Positions 7,918 to 16,714 of a DNA stretch of 64,000 bases are shown in pieces. Position 1 is the stretch's first letter. Each line of letters begins with the position of its first letter. Origin of the DNA: Mycolicibacterium phlei (GTDB lineage Bacteria > Actinomycetota > Actinomycetes > Mycobacteriales > Mycobacteriaceae); contig NZ_CP014475.1 in NCBI RefSeq assembly GCF_001583415.1, positions 2,480,001 through 2,544,000 on the forward strand, written 5' to 3'. Position numbers and translations under genes: made by a program. The notes beneath the pieces were generated by a model. It did no database searches. It was not told where the DNA came from and saw only the letters and a list, made by a program, of their open reading frames with translations.

Positions 7918-9691
7918 CGGCCATTTCCTTCCTCGCCAGGGCCGGCGCCTTGTGCGCCGCCCGCAGGAACCGTCCGGTGCGCCGCCTGCCGAGCAGCTCG
8001 GTGGGCCGGCCGTCGAGGAACACCGTGCGCCCGCCGACCAGCACGGCGGTCACGGTCTCGTCGTTGCGGTTCACCATCCGCGACATTCCGCCGTAGGCCT
8101 CGACGGGAGCCTCGGCGTAGCGGTCCAGGGACTCGTCGAGGTGCGCCGGGTCGACCACCACCACGTCGGCGCGGTCGCCGAGCCGCAGGTGCCCGGCGTC
8201 GAGCCGGTACCAGTCGGCCAGCTCCCCGGTGAGGCGGTGCACTGCCTGTTCCAGCGTCATGAACGGGCGGCGCTCCTGCTCGGCCTGGTGCACATGGCGC
8301 AGCAGCCGCAACCCCATGTTGTAGAACGCCATGTTGCGCAGGTGCGCCCCGGCGTCGGAGAACCCCATCTGCACACCGGGTTCGGCCGCGAGCTTGCGCA
8401 GCACCTCGGGGCGGTGGTTGGAGATCGTGGTGCGCCACCGCAGTCGGCGACCGTGTTCGACGACCAGATCCAGGAACGCGTCGACCGGATGCAGCCCGCC
8501 GCGTTGCAGCCCGACCGCGCCGATCGACTTGCCCACCACCGAGGCGTCCGGGCACGCCACGATCTCGGTGTCGAAGAAGTCGCGCTGCCACACCCGGATG
8601 CCGAACTTGTCCTCGTAGTCCTTGCGGAACCGGCGCCGGTAGGCCTCGTCGCGCATCAACGCGTCGCGCTCGACCTCGTCGCGCAGATGCAGCGCCGCCG
8701 CCCCGGCGCCGAACTCCTCGAACACCACCAGGTCGATCCCGTCGGCGTACACCTCGAACGGCACCGGCAGGTGCTGCCAGCGGAAGTCGCCGCCGAGCCG
8801 GTTGACCAGCCGCGCCATCGGGCCCAGCAGGTGAATGCTGTACGGGTTGGACTTCACGTCGGCCGCCGACAACAGGCTGGTGCGCAGCGGATTGCGGAAC
8901 CCGCCCAGCGACTGGGCCAGCTGCGACACCAGGTTCAGCGGGTTCTGGATGTCCGGACCGGACTGCAGCACCCGGCCGCTGCGACGCAGCAGCGACTTGA
9001 GCCTGCGCAGCTCACGCGGCCGGGCATACGTCGACGGCAGCGTGCGCGACCGGCACACCTCGCCGTCAAGCTTGTCGAAAAGCAGTTGCTGCGAGGACAT
9101 CCCGACAAAACCAGCGGTCAGCGCCTCTGAAAGCCACCGCTCCATCTGCGCCTGCTCGGCCGCGGTGGGACGCACGCCCTCGCGGGTGGCCCGGTCCAGG
9201 CCCATGGTCGCCGCGCGCATGTCGGAGTGGCCGATGAACGCCGCCACGTTGGGGCCCAGTGGGCGGTCCTCCAACGCCTTGACGTACTCCTCTGCGGTGC
9301 TCCAGGTCTTGTTGCGGGCGACGGCGTCGATGACGTGGTCGCGCGGGATCGCCTCGACACGGCCGAAGATGTCGCCGGCGTCGGTGGCGTCGACGTGCAC
9401 CGTCGACAGCGAGCATGAGCCCAGCAGCACCGTGGTCACCCCGTGCCGCAGCGACTCGGCCAGCGCGGGACCCTCGAGCACCTCGACGTCGTAGTGGGTG
9501 TGGATGTCGAGCATGCCCGGTATCACCCACTTGCCGGTGGCATCGATGATCCGGGGGCAGTTCGTGGCGTCGAGTTCCTCGACGCTGATCGCCGCGACAT
9601 GGCCGTCGCGAATCCCGATGTTGCGCACCGCCGACGGGCCGCCGGTGCCGTCGAACCAACGGCCGTTGCGGATGATCGTGTCGTAGGTCAC
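7907..9691 (-). CDS. D-aminoacylase-like amidohydrolase (amidohydrolase_3 family)
   Basis: About 594 residues from GTG 9691, which places the family's usual opening YDTIIRNGRWFDGTGG at the N-terminus; an earlier TTG at 9727 adds 12 unlikely residues. His64, His66 and Asp68 in DIHTHYD form the first metal site on strand one of the TIM barrel, and FSDAGAHLRNMAF carries the late catalytic Asp. The flanking beta-sandwich is made from both termini (GDRADVVVVDP near the end). Relatives include N-acyl-D-amino-acid deacylases and mycobacterial Rv2913c. A hydrolysis of N-acyl or cyclic amide bonds in the cytosol is expected. It overlaps the NTF2-fold gene downstream and diverges from the dienelactone hydrolase gene. 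Confidence 0.85.
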   Translation of the reverse strand: MTYDTIIRNGRWFDGTGGPSAVRNIGIRDGHVAAISVEELDATNCPRIIDATGKWVIPGMLDIHTHYDVEVLEGPALAESLRHGVTTVLLGSCSLSTVHVDATDAGDIFGRVEAIPRDHVIDAVARNKTWSTAEEYVKALEDRPLGPNVAAFIGHSDMRAATMGLDRATREGVRPTAAEQAQMERWLSEALTAGFVGMSSQQLLFDKLDGEVCRSRTLPSTYARPRELRRLKSLLRRSGRVLQSGPDIQNPLNLVSQLAQSLGGFRNPLRTSLLSAADVKSNPYSIHLLGPMARLVNRLGGDFRWQHLPVPFEVYADGIDLVVFEEFGAGAAALHLRDEVERDALMRDEAYRRRFRKDYEDKFGIRVWQRDFFDTEIVACPDASVVGKSIGAVGLQRGGLHPVDAFLDLVVEHGRRLRWRTTISNHRPEVLRKLAAEPGVQMGFSDAGAHLRNMAFYNMGLRLLRHVHQAEQERRPFMTLEQAVHRLTGELADWYRLDAGHLRLGDRADVVVVDPAHLDESLDRYAEAPVEAYGGMSRMVNRNDETVTAVLVGGRTVFLDGRPTELLGRRRTGRFLRAAHKAPALARKEMAGVG

Positions 9692-9810
9692 ACGGTCATA
9701 GAACCGTCCGCGGTCGCGCGGTGTCAACGAATTCGGTGAACAGGTTCCAGAATTTGTCTACTCCGTCGTATCGGGGCCGGTCGGCGGGGCATCGGGGCAT
9801 ACTCGCGGAG

Positions 9811-10731
9811 GTGACACCTCTGCAGCGCTACATCGCCGAAGAGATCGCCACCGACCACGTCGACGGCCTGCTGTCACGGCGCGAGGCCTTGCGCAGGCTG
9901 GCCCTGCTGGGCGTCGGCACGGCGGCGGCGACGGCCCTGATCGCCGCCTGCGGGCAGAACCGGGAACCCGCGGCCCAGACCACCTCCGGTACCCCGCCCA
10001 CCTCCGACACCCCGGCGGCCGCGGGCGCGCCGCCCGGGATGGACACCGCACTGCCCACCGAACCCGTCACCTGGGCAGGACCGCGCGGCGAACTGCAGGG
10101 CGCGTGGGCGCGGGCGGCCGAACCGCGCGGCGCGGTGCTGGTGATCCACGAGAACAAGGGCCTCAACGACTACATCCGGTCGGTGGCCGGGCGCTTCGCC
10201 GGGATCGGCTACTCCGCGCTGGCCATCGATCTGCTCAGCGCCCACGGCGGCACGGCCGCGTTCAGCGACCCGGCCGAGGCCACCGCCGAACTGGGCAAGA
10301 TCCCGACCGCCGACGCCGTCGCCGACCTGCGCTCCGGGATCGACGAACTGCAACGCCGGGTGCCGGACCGCAAGATCGCCGCGGTCGGGTTCTGTATGGG
10401 TGGCGGCTACGTGTGGCGGCTGCTGGCCGCCGGGGAACCGCGGCTGGCCGCTGCGGTGCCGTTCTACGGGCCGACGCCGGACGACCCCGACTTCTCCGGG
10501 TCGAAAGGCGTTGCGGTGCTGGGTATTTACGCCGCACAGGATCAGCGGGTGAACGCCACCGAGCCCGTCGCGCGCGCCGCCCTGGAACGGGCGGGCATGG
10601 TGTTCGAGCTGGTCACCGAACCCGACGCCAACCACGCGTTCTTCAACGACACCGGTGAGCGCTACAACGCGGCCGCGGCCGCCGACGCGTGGCGCCGCGT
10701 GCAGGACTGGTTCGCCCGCTACGTCGACTGA
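9811..10731 (+). CDS. dienelactone hydrolase family protein, exported lipoprotein
   Basis: About 306 residues from GTG 9811. The N-terminus has a twin-arginine motif (SRREALRRL, Arg23-Arg24), a hydrophobic stretch and a lipobox IAAC ending at Cys47, so the protein is probably Tat-exported and lipid-anchored. The alpha/beta-hydrolase domain follows: IHENKGL strand-loop, nucleophile Cys near 195 in GFCMGG (Cys rather than Ser, as in dienelactone hydrolase), an acid near 245 (AAQDQRVN) and His near 274 (ANHAFF). Dienelactone hydrolases open lactone rings; the extracellular substrate here is not known. The longer ORF from 9721 lacks a sensible signal peptide, which is why the internal GTG is preferred. 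Confidence 0.82.
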   Translation: MTPLQRYIAEEIATDHVDGLLSRREALRRLALLGVGTAAATALIAACGQNREPAAQTTSGTPPTSDTPAAAGAPPGMDTALPTEPVTWAGPRGELQGAWARAAEPRGAVLVIHENKGLNDYIRSVAGRFAGIGYSALAIDLLSAHGGTAAFSDPAEATAELGKIPTADAVADLRSGIDELQRRVPDRKIAAVGFCMGGGYVWRLLAAGEPRLAAAVPFYGPTPDDPDFSGSKGVAVLGIYAAQDQRVNATEPVARAALERAGMVFELVTEPDANHAFFNDTGERYNAAAAADAWRRVQDWFARYVD

Positions 10732-10742
10732 ACCCCGACCGT

Positions 10743-10748
10743 TAGGAT
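10743..10748 (+). promoter_or_regulatory. -10 element (TAGGAT), leaderless promoter
   Basis: TAGGAT with 6 bases to the ATG at 10755 predicts transcription starting at the start codon. The gene has no ribosome site in front of it. Confidence 0.55.
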
Positions 10749-10754
10749 CGCAGA

Positions 10755-11147
10755 ATGCTCAGGCTGTCGATCGCCGCCGCCGTCGCGGCCGGCATGTGTG
10801 TTCTCCCGGCCACCGCGTCGGCCGAGCCCGCCGCCGTGCCCTGCAACTTCAGCCTGTCGGCCCCGCAGGTCGTCGACGTGTCCGGCACCGCGATGGTGAC
10901 CGCGACGATGCAGCCCACCAGCTGCGACGGCGGGGTGCCCTACCAGTCGGTGGTCTGTGTCCAGAAGCAGGGCAGCTCGGGCCCCGGCCAGTGCCGGCAG
11001 AACAACGGGATGCTGACCGCGCAGGTGTACTTCTCACCCTACGAACCGGGCGCCACCTATGTCGTGACCGGCCGCGGCTGCGCCTACTCCGGCAACCCGC
11101 CGGCGGGCGTCTGCGCCCCGGCCGACGCCGTCAGCGCCGCACTCTAG
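10755..11147 (+). CDS. small secreted cysteine-containing protein
   Basis: A 130-residue protein with a Sec signal peptide (hydrophobic residues 3-19, cleavage after ATASA near 23). The mature domain of about 105 residues has six cysteines (in PCNF, SCDG, VVCV, QCRQ, GCAY and VCAP), enough for three disulfides, and is Gly/Ser/Val-rich, suggesting a small beta-sandwich. No family name is recognised; similar exported proteins are common in mycobacteria. Its 3' end overlaps the convergent regulator gene by four bases. Its leaderless promoter lies directly upstream. Confidence 0.7.
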   Translation: MLRLSIAAAVAAGMCVLPATASAEPAAVPCNFSLSAPQVVDVSGTAMVTATMQPTSCDGGVPYQSVVCVQKQGSSGPGQCRQNNGMLTAQVYFSPYEPGATYVVTGRGCAYSGNPPAGVCAPADAVSAAL

Positions 11148-11659
11148 GCCGCAATGTACACATCCGGCCGCGGATCGAACCGGTATCCGCTGCCGCGCAC
11201 CGTGGTCAGCACGCCGGCGAACCGGCCGAGCTTGGCGCGCAGCCGCCGGACATGGGTGTCGACGGTGCGCAGCGAGTCGGCCGGCGGGTTGTCGCGCCAG
11301 ACGGTGGCGATCAGCTCCGCGCGCGACACCGTGCGGGCCGGCGACGCCGCCAGGCAGCACAGCAACTCGAACTCGCGATACGTCAGGCGCACCGGTTGGC
11401 CGTCGATGCGGACCTCGCGGGCGCCGCGGTAGACGCACAGGCCGGTCTCGCGCTGCGACGGCGCGACCGGCGCGGTGGGTGTGGTGATCACCGCCGTGCG
11501 CGCCCGCACCCCGGGAATCGCCGTGGCGATCAGCCGACCGTACTCGTCGGCGAGATCGGCTGTGCGGCTCGCCAACCGCGGTGACTCCGGCGGAATGTCG
11601 AAGACCAGCACCACCTGCACGGGATCAGGCGAGTGCGGTAGCGACGCCGACTGGTACAC
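11144..11659 (-). CDS. winged-helix DNA-binding protein (OmpR/PhoB-type C-terminal domain)
   Basis: A 171-residue protein from GTG 11659. Residues about 75-165 form a Trans_reg_C domain: the recognition helix region SLRTVDTHVRRLRAKLG followed by the wing TTVRGSGYRFDP is characteristic. The N-terminal 70 residues do not show the Asp-Asp-Lys phosphoacceptor set of a receiver, so this is a stand-alone regulator or a truncated response regulator. No histidine kinase is nearby. It may regulate the divergent MetQ-like gene or the adjacent secreted protein gene, but the sequence gives no direct operator evidence. Confidence 0.78.
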   Translation of the reverse strand: MYQSASLPHSPDPVQVVLVFDIPPESPRLASRTADLADEYGRLIATAIPGVRARTAVITTPTAPVAPSQRETGLCVYRGAREVRIDGQPVRLTYREFELLCCLAASPARTVSRAELIATVWRDNPPADSLRTVDTHVRRLRAKLGRFAGVLTTVRGSGYRFDPRPDVYIAA

Positions 11660-11724
11660 CGATTCACTGTGGCCAAGGCGCGCCGGTCAGCACAGAGTTA
11701 CATTCGCCGTGAACACAATCGGGT

Positions 11725-12471
11725 TCAGAACGCCGGCACCACCTGGCCCGCGTAGGTCGTCTCGATAAAGCGCCGCGTCGACGCGTCGTGCAGCGCCTCG
11801 GCCAGCGCCCGCACCGCCGCGTCGGCGTGGTTGTCCGGTCTGGCCACCAGGTACTCGGCGTAGCGCGGATTGGCCCGGTCGCAGTGCAGCGCGGCCCGGG
11901 TGTCGACCCCCCATTCCATGGCCTGGTTGCCGAACAGGAACACCACGTCGAAATCGGTGCGCACACCGCCGAGTGTCCAGCTGGCCAGCTCCTTGAAGAT
12001 CAGCCGGCACGGGTTGGCGGCCACGTCGGCGACGGTGGCCAGCCCGCGCCGCGTGCACGCGATCAGCCCCAGGTCGTCGAGCATCCGCAGCGAGCGGTCC
12101 ACGTTGACCGGGTCCGACGGCAGCGCCACCTCGGCGAACTCCGGAATCGAGTCCACGTCCGGGATCGTCACCGAGTACAGGCCGAAGGGTTCGATGTGCA
12201 CCGGCGCCACCGCCACCAGTGCGCTGCCGGTGCGGCGGTTGAAGTGGTCGAGAAACGGCCGGTACTGGAAGAAGTTCGCGTGCAACCGGCCCGCGACCAG
12301 ATGGTCGTTGGGCTCCTCGAAGTTGTCGAAGATCTCGATCTGCAGGTCGATTCCGCTTCGCGCCAACGGATCCCGCACGAAATCGAGGATCTCGGCGTGC
12401 GGTACCGGAGTCGCGCCCACGCGCAGCGGGCGTTTTCCCTTGGCCCCCACCGCACGCACCGAGCTGCTCAC
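11725..12471 (-). CDS. MetQ/NlpA-like ABC substrate-binding protein without a visible export signal
   Basis: About 248 residues from GTG 12471 (a TTG at 12516 would add 15). The sequence follows the NLPA fold: RVGATPVPHAEIL at the start, LVAGRLHANFFQYRPFLDHFN matching the family's D-x-N-x-FQH region, then SIPEFAEVALPSDPVNVDRSLRML. Family members bind methionine or related ligands outside the membrane and feed a MetNI transporter. Here no lipobox or signal peptide is seen from any start, and no MetN or MetI gene is close. It diverges from the permease/GS-like/monooxygenase operon, so it may sense or scavenge the same amine or sulfur compound. That link is inference. Confidence 0.7.
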   Translation of the reverse strand: MSSSVRAVGAKGKRPLRVGATPVPHAEILDFVRDPLARSGIDLQIEIFDNFEEPNDHLVAGRLHANFFQYRPFLDHFNRRTGSALVAVAPVHIEPFGLYSVTIPDVDSIPEFAEVALPSDPVNVDRSLRMLDDLGLIACTRRGLATVADVAANPCRLIFKELASWTLGGVRTDFDVVFLFGNQAMEWGVDTRAALHCDRANPRYAEYLVARPDNHADAAVRALAEALHDASTRRFIETTYAGQVVPAF

Positions 12472-12622
12472 CGCCCGAAGACTACCCACCGCCGCACGAC
12501 ATGCAACCGGGCGCAAATGTTTCCGATTGTTACGGGCTAGGACTCACGCTGACTTCAGATGTGGTGTCCGCGGTGGCGATGTCCCTATGGTGCCGGTACC
12601 ACACACCGAAGGACGGGGTCAG

Positions 12623-14068
12623 TTGTCCGAAATCATCACCACTCCAGGCTCTTTGGCGGAGCCTGCCGAACCGGTCCGCAGACTGCGGGGAAATCTCGGG
12701 GTTTCCGCCATCGTTTTCATGGTCGTCGCGGCGGCCGCACCGCTCGGCGTGATCGGCGGTGTCGTGCCGCTGGGGCTGGCCGCGGGTAACGGCGCGGGCT
12801 TCCCGGCCACGTTCGTGGCGGCCACCGTCATTCTGCTGTTCTTCGCCGTCGGTTTCACCGCGCTGACGCCGTACGTCGAGGAGGCCGGCGCCTTCTTCTC
12901 GTATGTCCGCACGGCGCTTGGCTTTCCGGTCGGAATCGGTATCGCGTTTCTGGCACTGCTGAGCTACGTCGCCCTCGAGGCCGGGGTGTACGGCCTGCTC
13001 GGCCCGGCAGGCGCCGGCGTGGTCGAACTGTTCGGCGGGCCGTCGCTGCCGTGGTGGCTGTTCGCGGCCGCGGCGTTCCTGGTGACCACCTATCTCGGCT
13101 ACCGCAACATCGAGCTGTCCTCGCGGGTGCTGGCGGTGCTGTTGACCGCCGAGATCGCGATCGTGCTGGTGCTCGACGCGGTGATCGTCGCCCGCGGCGG
13201 TGACCACGGGCTGTCCTCGGGCATCGTGAGCCCGAGCGCGATCGTGTCCGGGTCGCTGGGTATCGGGCTGCTGTTCGCCATGATCAGCTACGTCGGGTTC
13301 GAGGCCACCGCGATCTTCCGCGACGAGGCCCGCACCCCCGAGCGCACGATCCCGCGAGCCACCTACACCGCGCTGATCCTCGTCGGCGTCTTCTACGCCA
13401 TCACCAGCTGGGCGCTGGTGTCCGGCTGGGGCGACGAGGAGGCCGTCGCCCGCGCCACCGACGCCGGCGACACCTTCCTAGCCGACACCGCGCAGCGCTA
13501 CATCGGCGTCGTCGGCACCGACATCATCGCCGTGCTGTACTTCACCAGCCTGTTCGCCTGCATCCTGGCGTTCCACAACGTGGCGTCGCGCTACGTGTTC
13601 GCGCTGGCCCAGCGCGACGTGCTGCCGGCGTCGCTGAGCTATGCGCACGCCCGGCACGGCTCACCGCACCAGGCGTCGCTGTGGATCTCCGGGGTCGTCG
13701 CGGTGAGCATCGCGCTGGCGGCGATCCTCGGCCTGGATCCGGCCGCGCAGTTCTACACCTGGTTCGCCGGAACGACGACGGTCGGGTTCGTGCTGCTGCT
13801 GATCGCCACCTCGGTCGCGGTGCTGGTGTTCTTCGCCCGCGACCGGCGCGGAAACTCCGTGTGGCGGGTGCGGGTCGCCCCGGCGCTCGGCCTGGTCGGG
13901 CTGACCACCGCGCTGGTGCTGATCCTGACCAACCTCAAGGACCTGGTGGGCGGCTCGAGCATCCTGGCGTGGATCGTGATCGCGCTGCTGGCCGGATCGT
14001 TCACGTTGGGCACCGTGGTCGGCGGCCGGGTCGGGGAGAAGACCGGGCAGACGGGAGTGGCCGCATGA
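12623..14068 (+). CDS. APC superfamily amino-acid/amine permease
   Basis: About 481 residues with 12 hydrophobic segments. The first helix holds GVSAIVFMVVAAAAPLG and the second segment GFTALTPYVEEAGAFFSYV, the usual APC start; a helix-6-like FAMISYVGFEATAIF follows. TTG 12623 is chosen because AAGGA stands 9 bases upstream and homologues begin near there; an in-frame ATG at 12587 is an alternative. The long open frame continuing back to 11870 has no coding sense. The stop overlaps the start of the next gene (ATGA), so uptake and the downstream GS-like ligase are translationally coupled. The substrate is probably an amine or amino acid. Confidence 0.87.
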   Translation: MSEIITTPGSLAEPAEPVRRLRGNLGVSAIVFMVVAAAAPLGVIGGVVPLGLAAGNGAGFPATFVAATVILLFFAVGFTALTPYVEEAGAFFSYVRTALGFPVGIGIAFLALLSYVALEAGVYGLLGPAGAGVVELFGGPSLPWWLFAAAAFLVTTYLGYRNIELSSRVLAVLLTAEIAIVLVLDAVIVARGGDHGLSSGIVSPSAIVSGSLGIGLLFAMISYVGFEATAIFRDEARTPERTIPRATYTALILVGVFYAITSWALVSGWGDEEAVARATDAGDTFLADTAQRYIGVVGTDIIAVLYFTSLFACILAFHNVASRYVFALAQRDVLPASLSYAHARHGSPHQASLWISGVVAVSIALAAILGLDPAAQFYTWFAGTTTVGFVLLLIATSVAVLVFFARDRRGNSVWRVRVAPALGLVGLTTALVLILTNLKDLVGGSSILAWIVIALLAGSFTLGTVVGGRVGEKTGQTGVAA

Positions 14069-15399
14069 CCGCGACCATCGACGCGGCCTCGGCCGCCGAA
14101 CAACAACTGCTGGAGCGGCTCGCCGACGGCAGCCTGGCCGAGGTCGAGGTGGCGTGGAGCGACCCGTTCGGCCACGCCCAGGGCAAGCGCATCCCGGCCA
14201 GGCAGTTCCTGGAGCGTGCCCGCGGCACCGGGTTCGCGTTTTGCGAGGCCTCGCTGGGCTGGAACTCCGACGGCACCGTCATCGACGCGTTGCGCGTAAC
14301 CAATTGGGAGGGTGGCTATCCCGACGTCTACGCGGTACCCGACTTCGGCACCTTCCGTGAGGTGCCGTGGCGGCCGCGGGTGGGGCACGTGATCGCCGAC
14401 ATCGTCACCCACGACCGCAGCCCGTCGCTGCTGGACCCGCGGGCGGTGCTGCGCCGGGTGCTCGACCGGCTGGCGTCGCACGGCTACACCGCCAAGGTGG
14501 GCGTGGAGCTGGAGTTCTACCTGCTCAACCCCGACGGTTCGCCGTTCCAGGACGACATCCACGCCTACTCGCTGGAGAACGCCAACGCGCTCGACCCGCT
14601 GATCACCGATCTGTACGAAACCCTGGGCGCCTTCACCCGGCTGGAGGGCATCCAGACCGAGTACGGGCCCGGCCAGGTCGAGACCAACCTGGTGTACACC
14701 GACGCACTGGAGGCCGCCGACGACGCCGCGCGGCTCAAGTACGCCGCCAAGGAGGTCGCCCGCCGCCACGGCAAGCTGGCCACCTTCATGCCCAAACCGT
14801 TCTCCGAACACTCGGGAAGCTCGGCGCACCTGCACATCTCGTTGTGGCGGGACGGGGCACCGGCGTTCGCCCCGGTCGACGGCGGCGAGAACGAGCTGAC
14901 CCGGTACGCGATCGCCGGCCTGCTCGAGCACCTGCCGTCGATCACGCTGTTCGGCGCGCACTCGGTCAACGCCTACCGGCGCTACGTGCCGGACTCGTTC
15001 GCCCCGGCCACCGTGACGTGGAGCCGCGACAACCGCAGTGCCGCGGTGCGCTCGCTGGTGGAGGCCGAACCGGCCGCCAACCGCATCGAATTGCGCAGCG
15101 GCGCTTCGGATTCCAACCCCTACTGGCTGGTCGCGTCCGCGCTGGCCGCGGTGGTCGCCGGCATCGAGGCGCGTCGCCAGCCGCCCGAGCGCGGGGACGG
15201 CAACCTCTACGGCACCGGCACGCCGCTGCCGCCCTCGCTGGGGGTCGCGGTGGCGCTGGCCACCCGCGACGACACCATCGCCGAGATCCTGGGCGCCGAC
15301 TCGGTGCACGACTTCGCCGCGATCGCCCGCAGCGAGTGGGAGCAGTACACCGGCCACGTCAGCGACTGGGAACTGCAGCGCTACCTGAGGCGGTCATGA
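14065..15399 (+). CDS. glutamine-synthetase-like gamma-glutamyl-amine ligase
   Basis: A 444-residue GS-fold enzyme starting at ATG 14065. Key segments are GVELEFYLL (metal Glu), GPGQVETNL, HSGSSAHLHISLW (ATP loop His), NRSAAVRSL and RIELRSGASDSNPY. The N-terminal domain is short and no adenylylation tyrosine motif is present, placing it with PuuA/IpuC-type enzymes that join glutamate to a primary amine using ATP. It overlaps the permease gene before it and the monooxygenase gene after it by four bases each, strong evidence for one pathway: import, gamma-glutamylation, then oxidation. It is clearly distinct from GlnA3 encoded 9 kb upstream. Confidence 0.87.
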   Translation: MTATIDAASAAEQQLLERLADGSLAEVEVAWSDPFGHAQGKRIPARQFLERARGTGFAFCEASLGWNSDGTVIDALRVTNWEGGYPDVYAVPDFGTFREVPWRPRVGHVIADIVTHDRSPSLLDPRAVLRRVLDRLASHGYTAKVGVELEFYLLNPDGSPFQDDIHAYSLENANALDPLITDLYETLGAFTRLEGIQTEYGPGQVETNLVYTDALEAADDAARLKYAAKEVARRHGKLATFMPKPFSEHSGSSAHLHISLWRDGAPAFAPVDGGENELTRYAIAGLLEHLPSITLFGAHSVNAYRRYVPDSFAPATVTWSRDNRSAAVRSLVEAEPAANRIELRSGASDSNPYWLVASALAAVVAGIEARRQPPERGDGNLYGTGTPLPPSLGVAVALATRDDTIAEILGADSVHDFAAIARSEWEQYTGHVSDWELQRYLRRS

Positions 15400-16625
15400 G
15401 CGTCGACACCATCGCGGCCCGCCCCGCGTTCGCCGAGGAACCACTGGGCGGCACTGTCGCCGAGCGGCTGGCCCGCCTCCCGCAGATCGTCGCCGACCTG
15501 CAGCGCGCCGACGCGGCCGCCGAACGGGAACGGGTCCTGCAGTACGACGCGGTGCAACGGCTGCGCCACGCAGGCATCCTGAGCCTGCGGGTGCCGGCCC
15601 GGTACGGCGGACCGGGCGGCAGCGTCCGCGACGTGCTGGGTGCGGTGATCCAGATCGCGCGCGGCAGTTCCAATGTGGCCCAGGCTCTTCGGCCGCACTT
15701 CGGGTTCGCCGAACGGCTGTTGAGCAACCGCGCCACCGAGGTGGAACGCGTGCACTGGTTCCCGCGGTTCACCGAGGGGCTGGTGTTCGGCAACGCGATC
15801 ACCGACGGCCACGGCAGGTCGCCGTCGAGCGCACAGACCCGGGTGATCGCCGACGCCGACGGGGTGCTGCGGCTCAACGGCTACAAGTTCTATTCCACCG
15901 GAACGCTTTTCGCCGACCTCATCGCGGTGTCCGCGGTGGACGCCGACGGGCTGGACGTGCAGGTGATCGTGCCCGCCGACCGTGAGGGCGTCGAACTGTA
16001 CGACGACTGGGACGGCTTCGGTCAGCGTGCCACCGCCAGCGGCGGCACCCGGTTCACCGACGTCGTCGTGCACCCGTTCGAGGTGACCACGGTGTCCGAC
16101 GGCAAGCACCTGGGCCACGGCACCACGTTCCTGCAGCTGTACCTGGCGGCGGTGACGGCGGGTATCGCCGCCGCCGTCGCCGACGACGCGGTCACCTACG
16201 TGCGCACCAGGGCGCGGCCGGCGGCGCATTCGCTGGCCGACTCGGCGTCGGGGGATCCGTTCGTGCTGCAGGCGGTCGGAGACATCGCCGCCGACGCGGC
16301 GGCCGCCGGGGCGCTGGTCCTCGCCGCCGCCGACCGGATCGACGCGCTGGTCGACGGCGGTCGGGAGAACGACGCCGAGGCGCTGGCGGAGCTCGCCGTC
16401 GAGGTGGCCAAGGCGCAGCTGGTCGCCGAGCGGCTGGCGCTGGGGGCCGCCGCGCGGCTGTTCGACACCGGCGGTGCGTCGGCGACCGCGCGGGCGCTCA
16501 ACCTGGACCGGCACTGGCGCAACGTGCGCACGATCGCCAGCCACAACCCGCTGGCCTACAAGTCCTACGCGGCGGGCAACTACGCGGTCAACGGCGTGTG
16601 GCCGCCGGCCAACGGCTACTTCTGA
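15396..16625 (+). CDS. acyl-CoA-dehydrogenase-fold flavin monooxygenase (DszC/SfnB-like)
   Basis: A 409-residue protein starting at ATG 15396. The three-domain ACAD fold is visible: N-terminal helices with GILSLRVPARYGGPGG, a middle beta domain with LNGYKFYSTGT and FGQRATASGGTRF, and a C-terminal helical bundle ending DRHWRNVRTIASHNPLAYK, a signature of the DszC/SfnB branch that uses reduced flavin and O2 rather than acyl-CoA. Such enzymes oxygenate thiophenes, sulfones or amines and need a separate flavin reductase, which is not in this operon. In this setting it probably oxidises the gamma-glutamyl amide made by the upstream ligase so that the amine carbon can be released. Substrate is unknown. 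Confidence 0.85.
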   Translation: MSVDTIAARPAFAEEPLGGTVAERLARLPQIVADLQRADAAAERERVLQYDAVQRLRHAGILSLRVPARYGGPGGSVRDVLGAVIQIARGSSNVAQALRPHFGFAERLLSNRATEVERVHWFPRFTEGLVFGNAITDGHGRSPSSAQTRVIADADGVLRLNGYKFYSTGTLFADLIAVSAVDADGLDVQVIVPADREGVELYDDWDGFGQRATASGGTRFTDVVVHPFEVTTVSDGKHLGHGTTFLQLYLAAVTAGIAAAVADDAVTYVRTRARPAAHSLADSASGDPFVLQAVGDIAADAAAAGALVLAAADRIDALVDGGRENDAEALAELAVEVAKAQLVAERLALGAAARLFDTGGASATARALNLDRHWRNVRTIASHNPLAYKSYAAGNYAVNGVWPPANGYF

Positions 16626-16633
16626 CGATCCCC

Positions 16634-16659
16634 GTTTAGCGCGGCCCTACGCAGGGCAT
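16634..16659 (+). promoter_or_regulatory. SigF-type promoter candidate (GTTT-N16-GGGCAT)
   Basis: GTTT at 16634-16637 and GGGCAT at 16654-16659 are 16 bases apart, matching the mycobacterial SigF pattern GTTT-N15-17-GGGTAT with one mismatch. It lies 55 bases before the ATG at 16715, in the short gap after the monooxygenase gene, and would give the coiled-coil/HAD pair its own stress-responsive start. Confidence 0.5.
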
Positions 16660-16714
16660 CCGCGCAATTAGCGGGCTCGTCAACGTGACGGCTCGATCCG
16701 ATAAGGAGCCGGAC

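Noticed and set aside
11870..12622. Long in-frame N-terminal extension of the APC permease
   Set aside because: It is antisense to the MetQ-like gene, has no transporter features, and homologues begin near 12,623.
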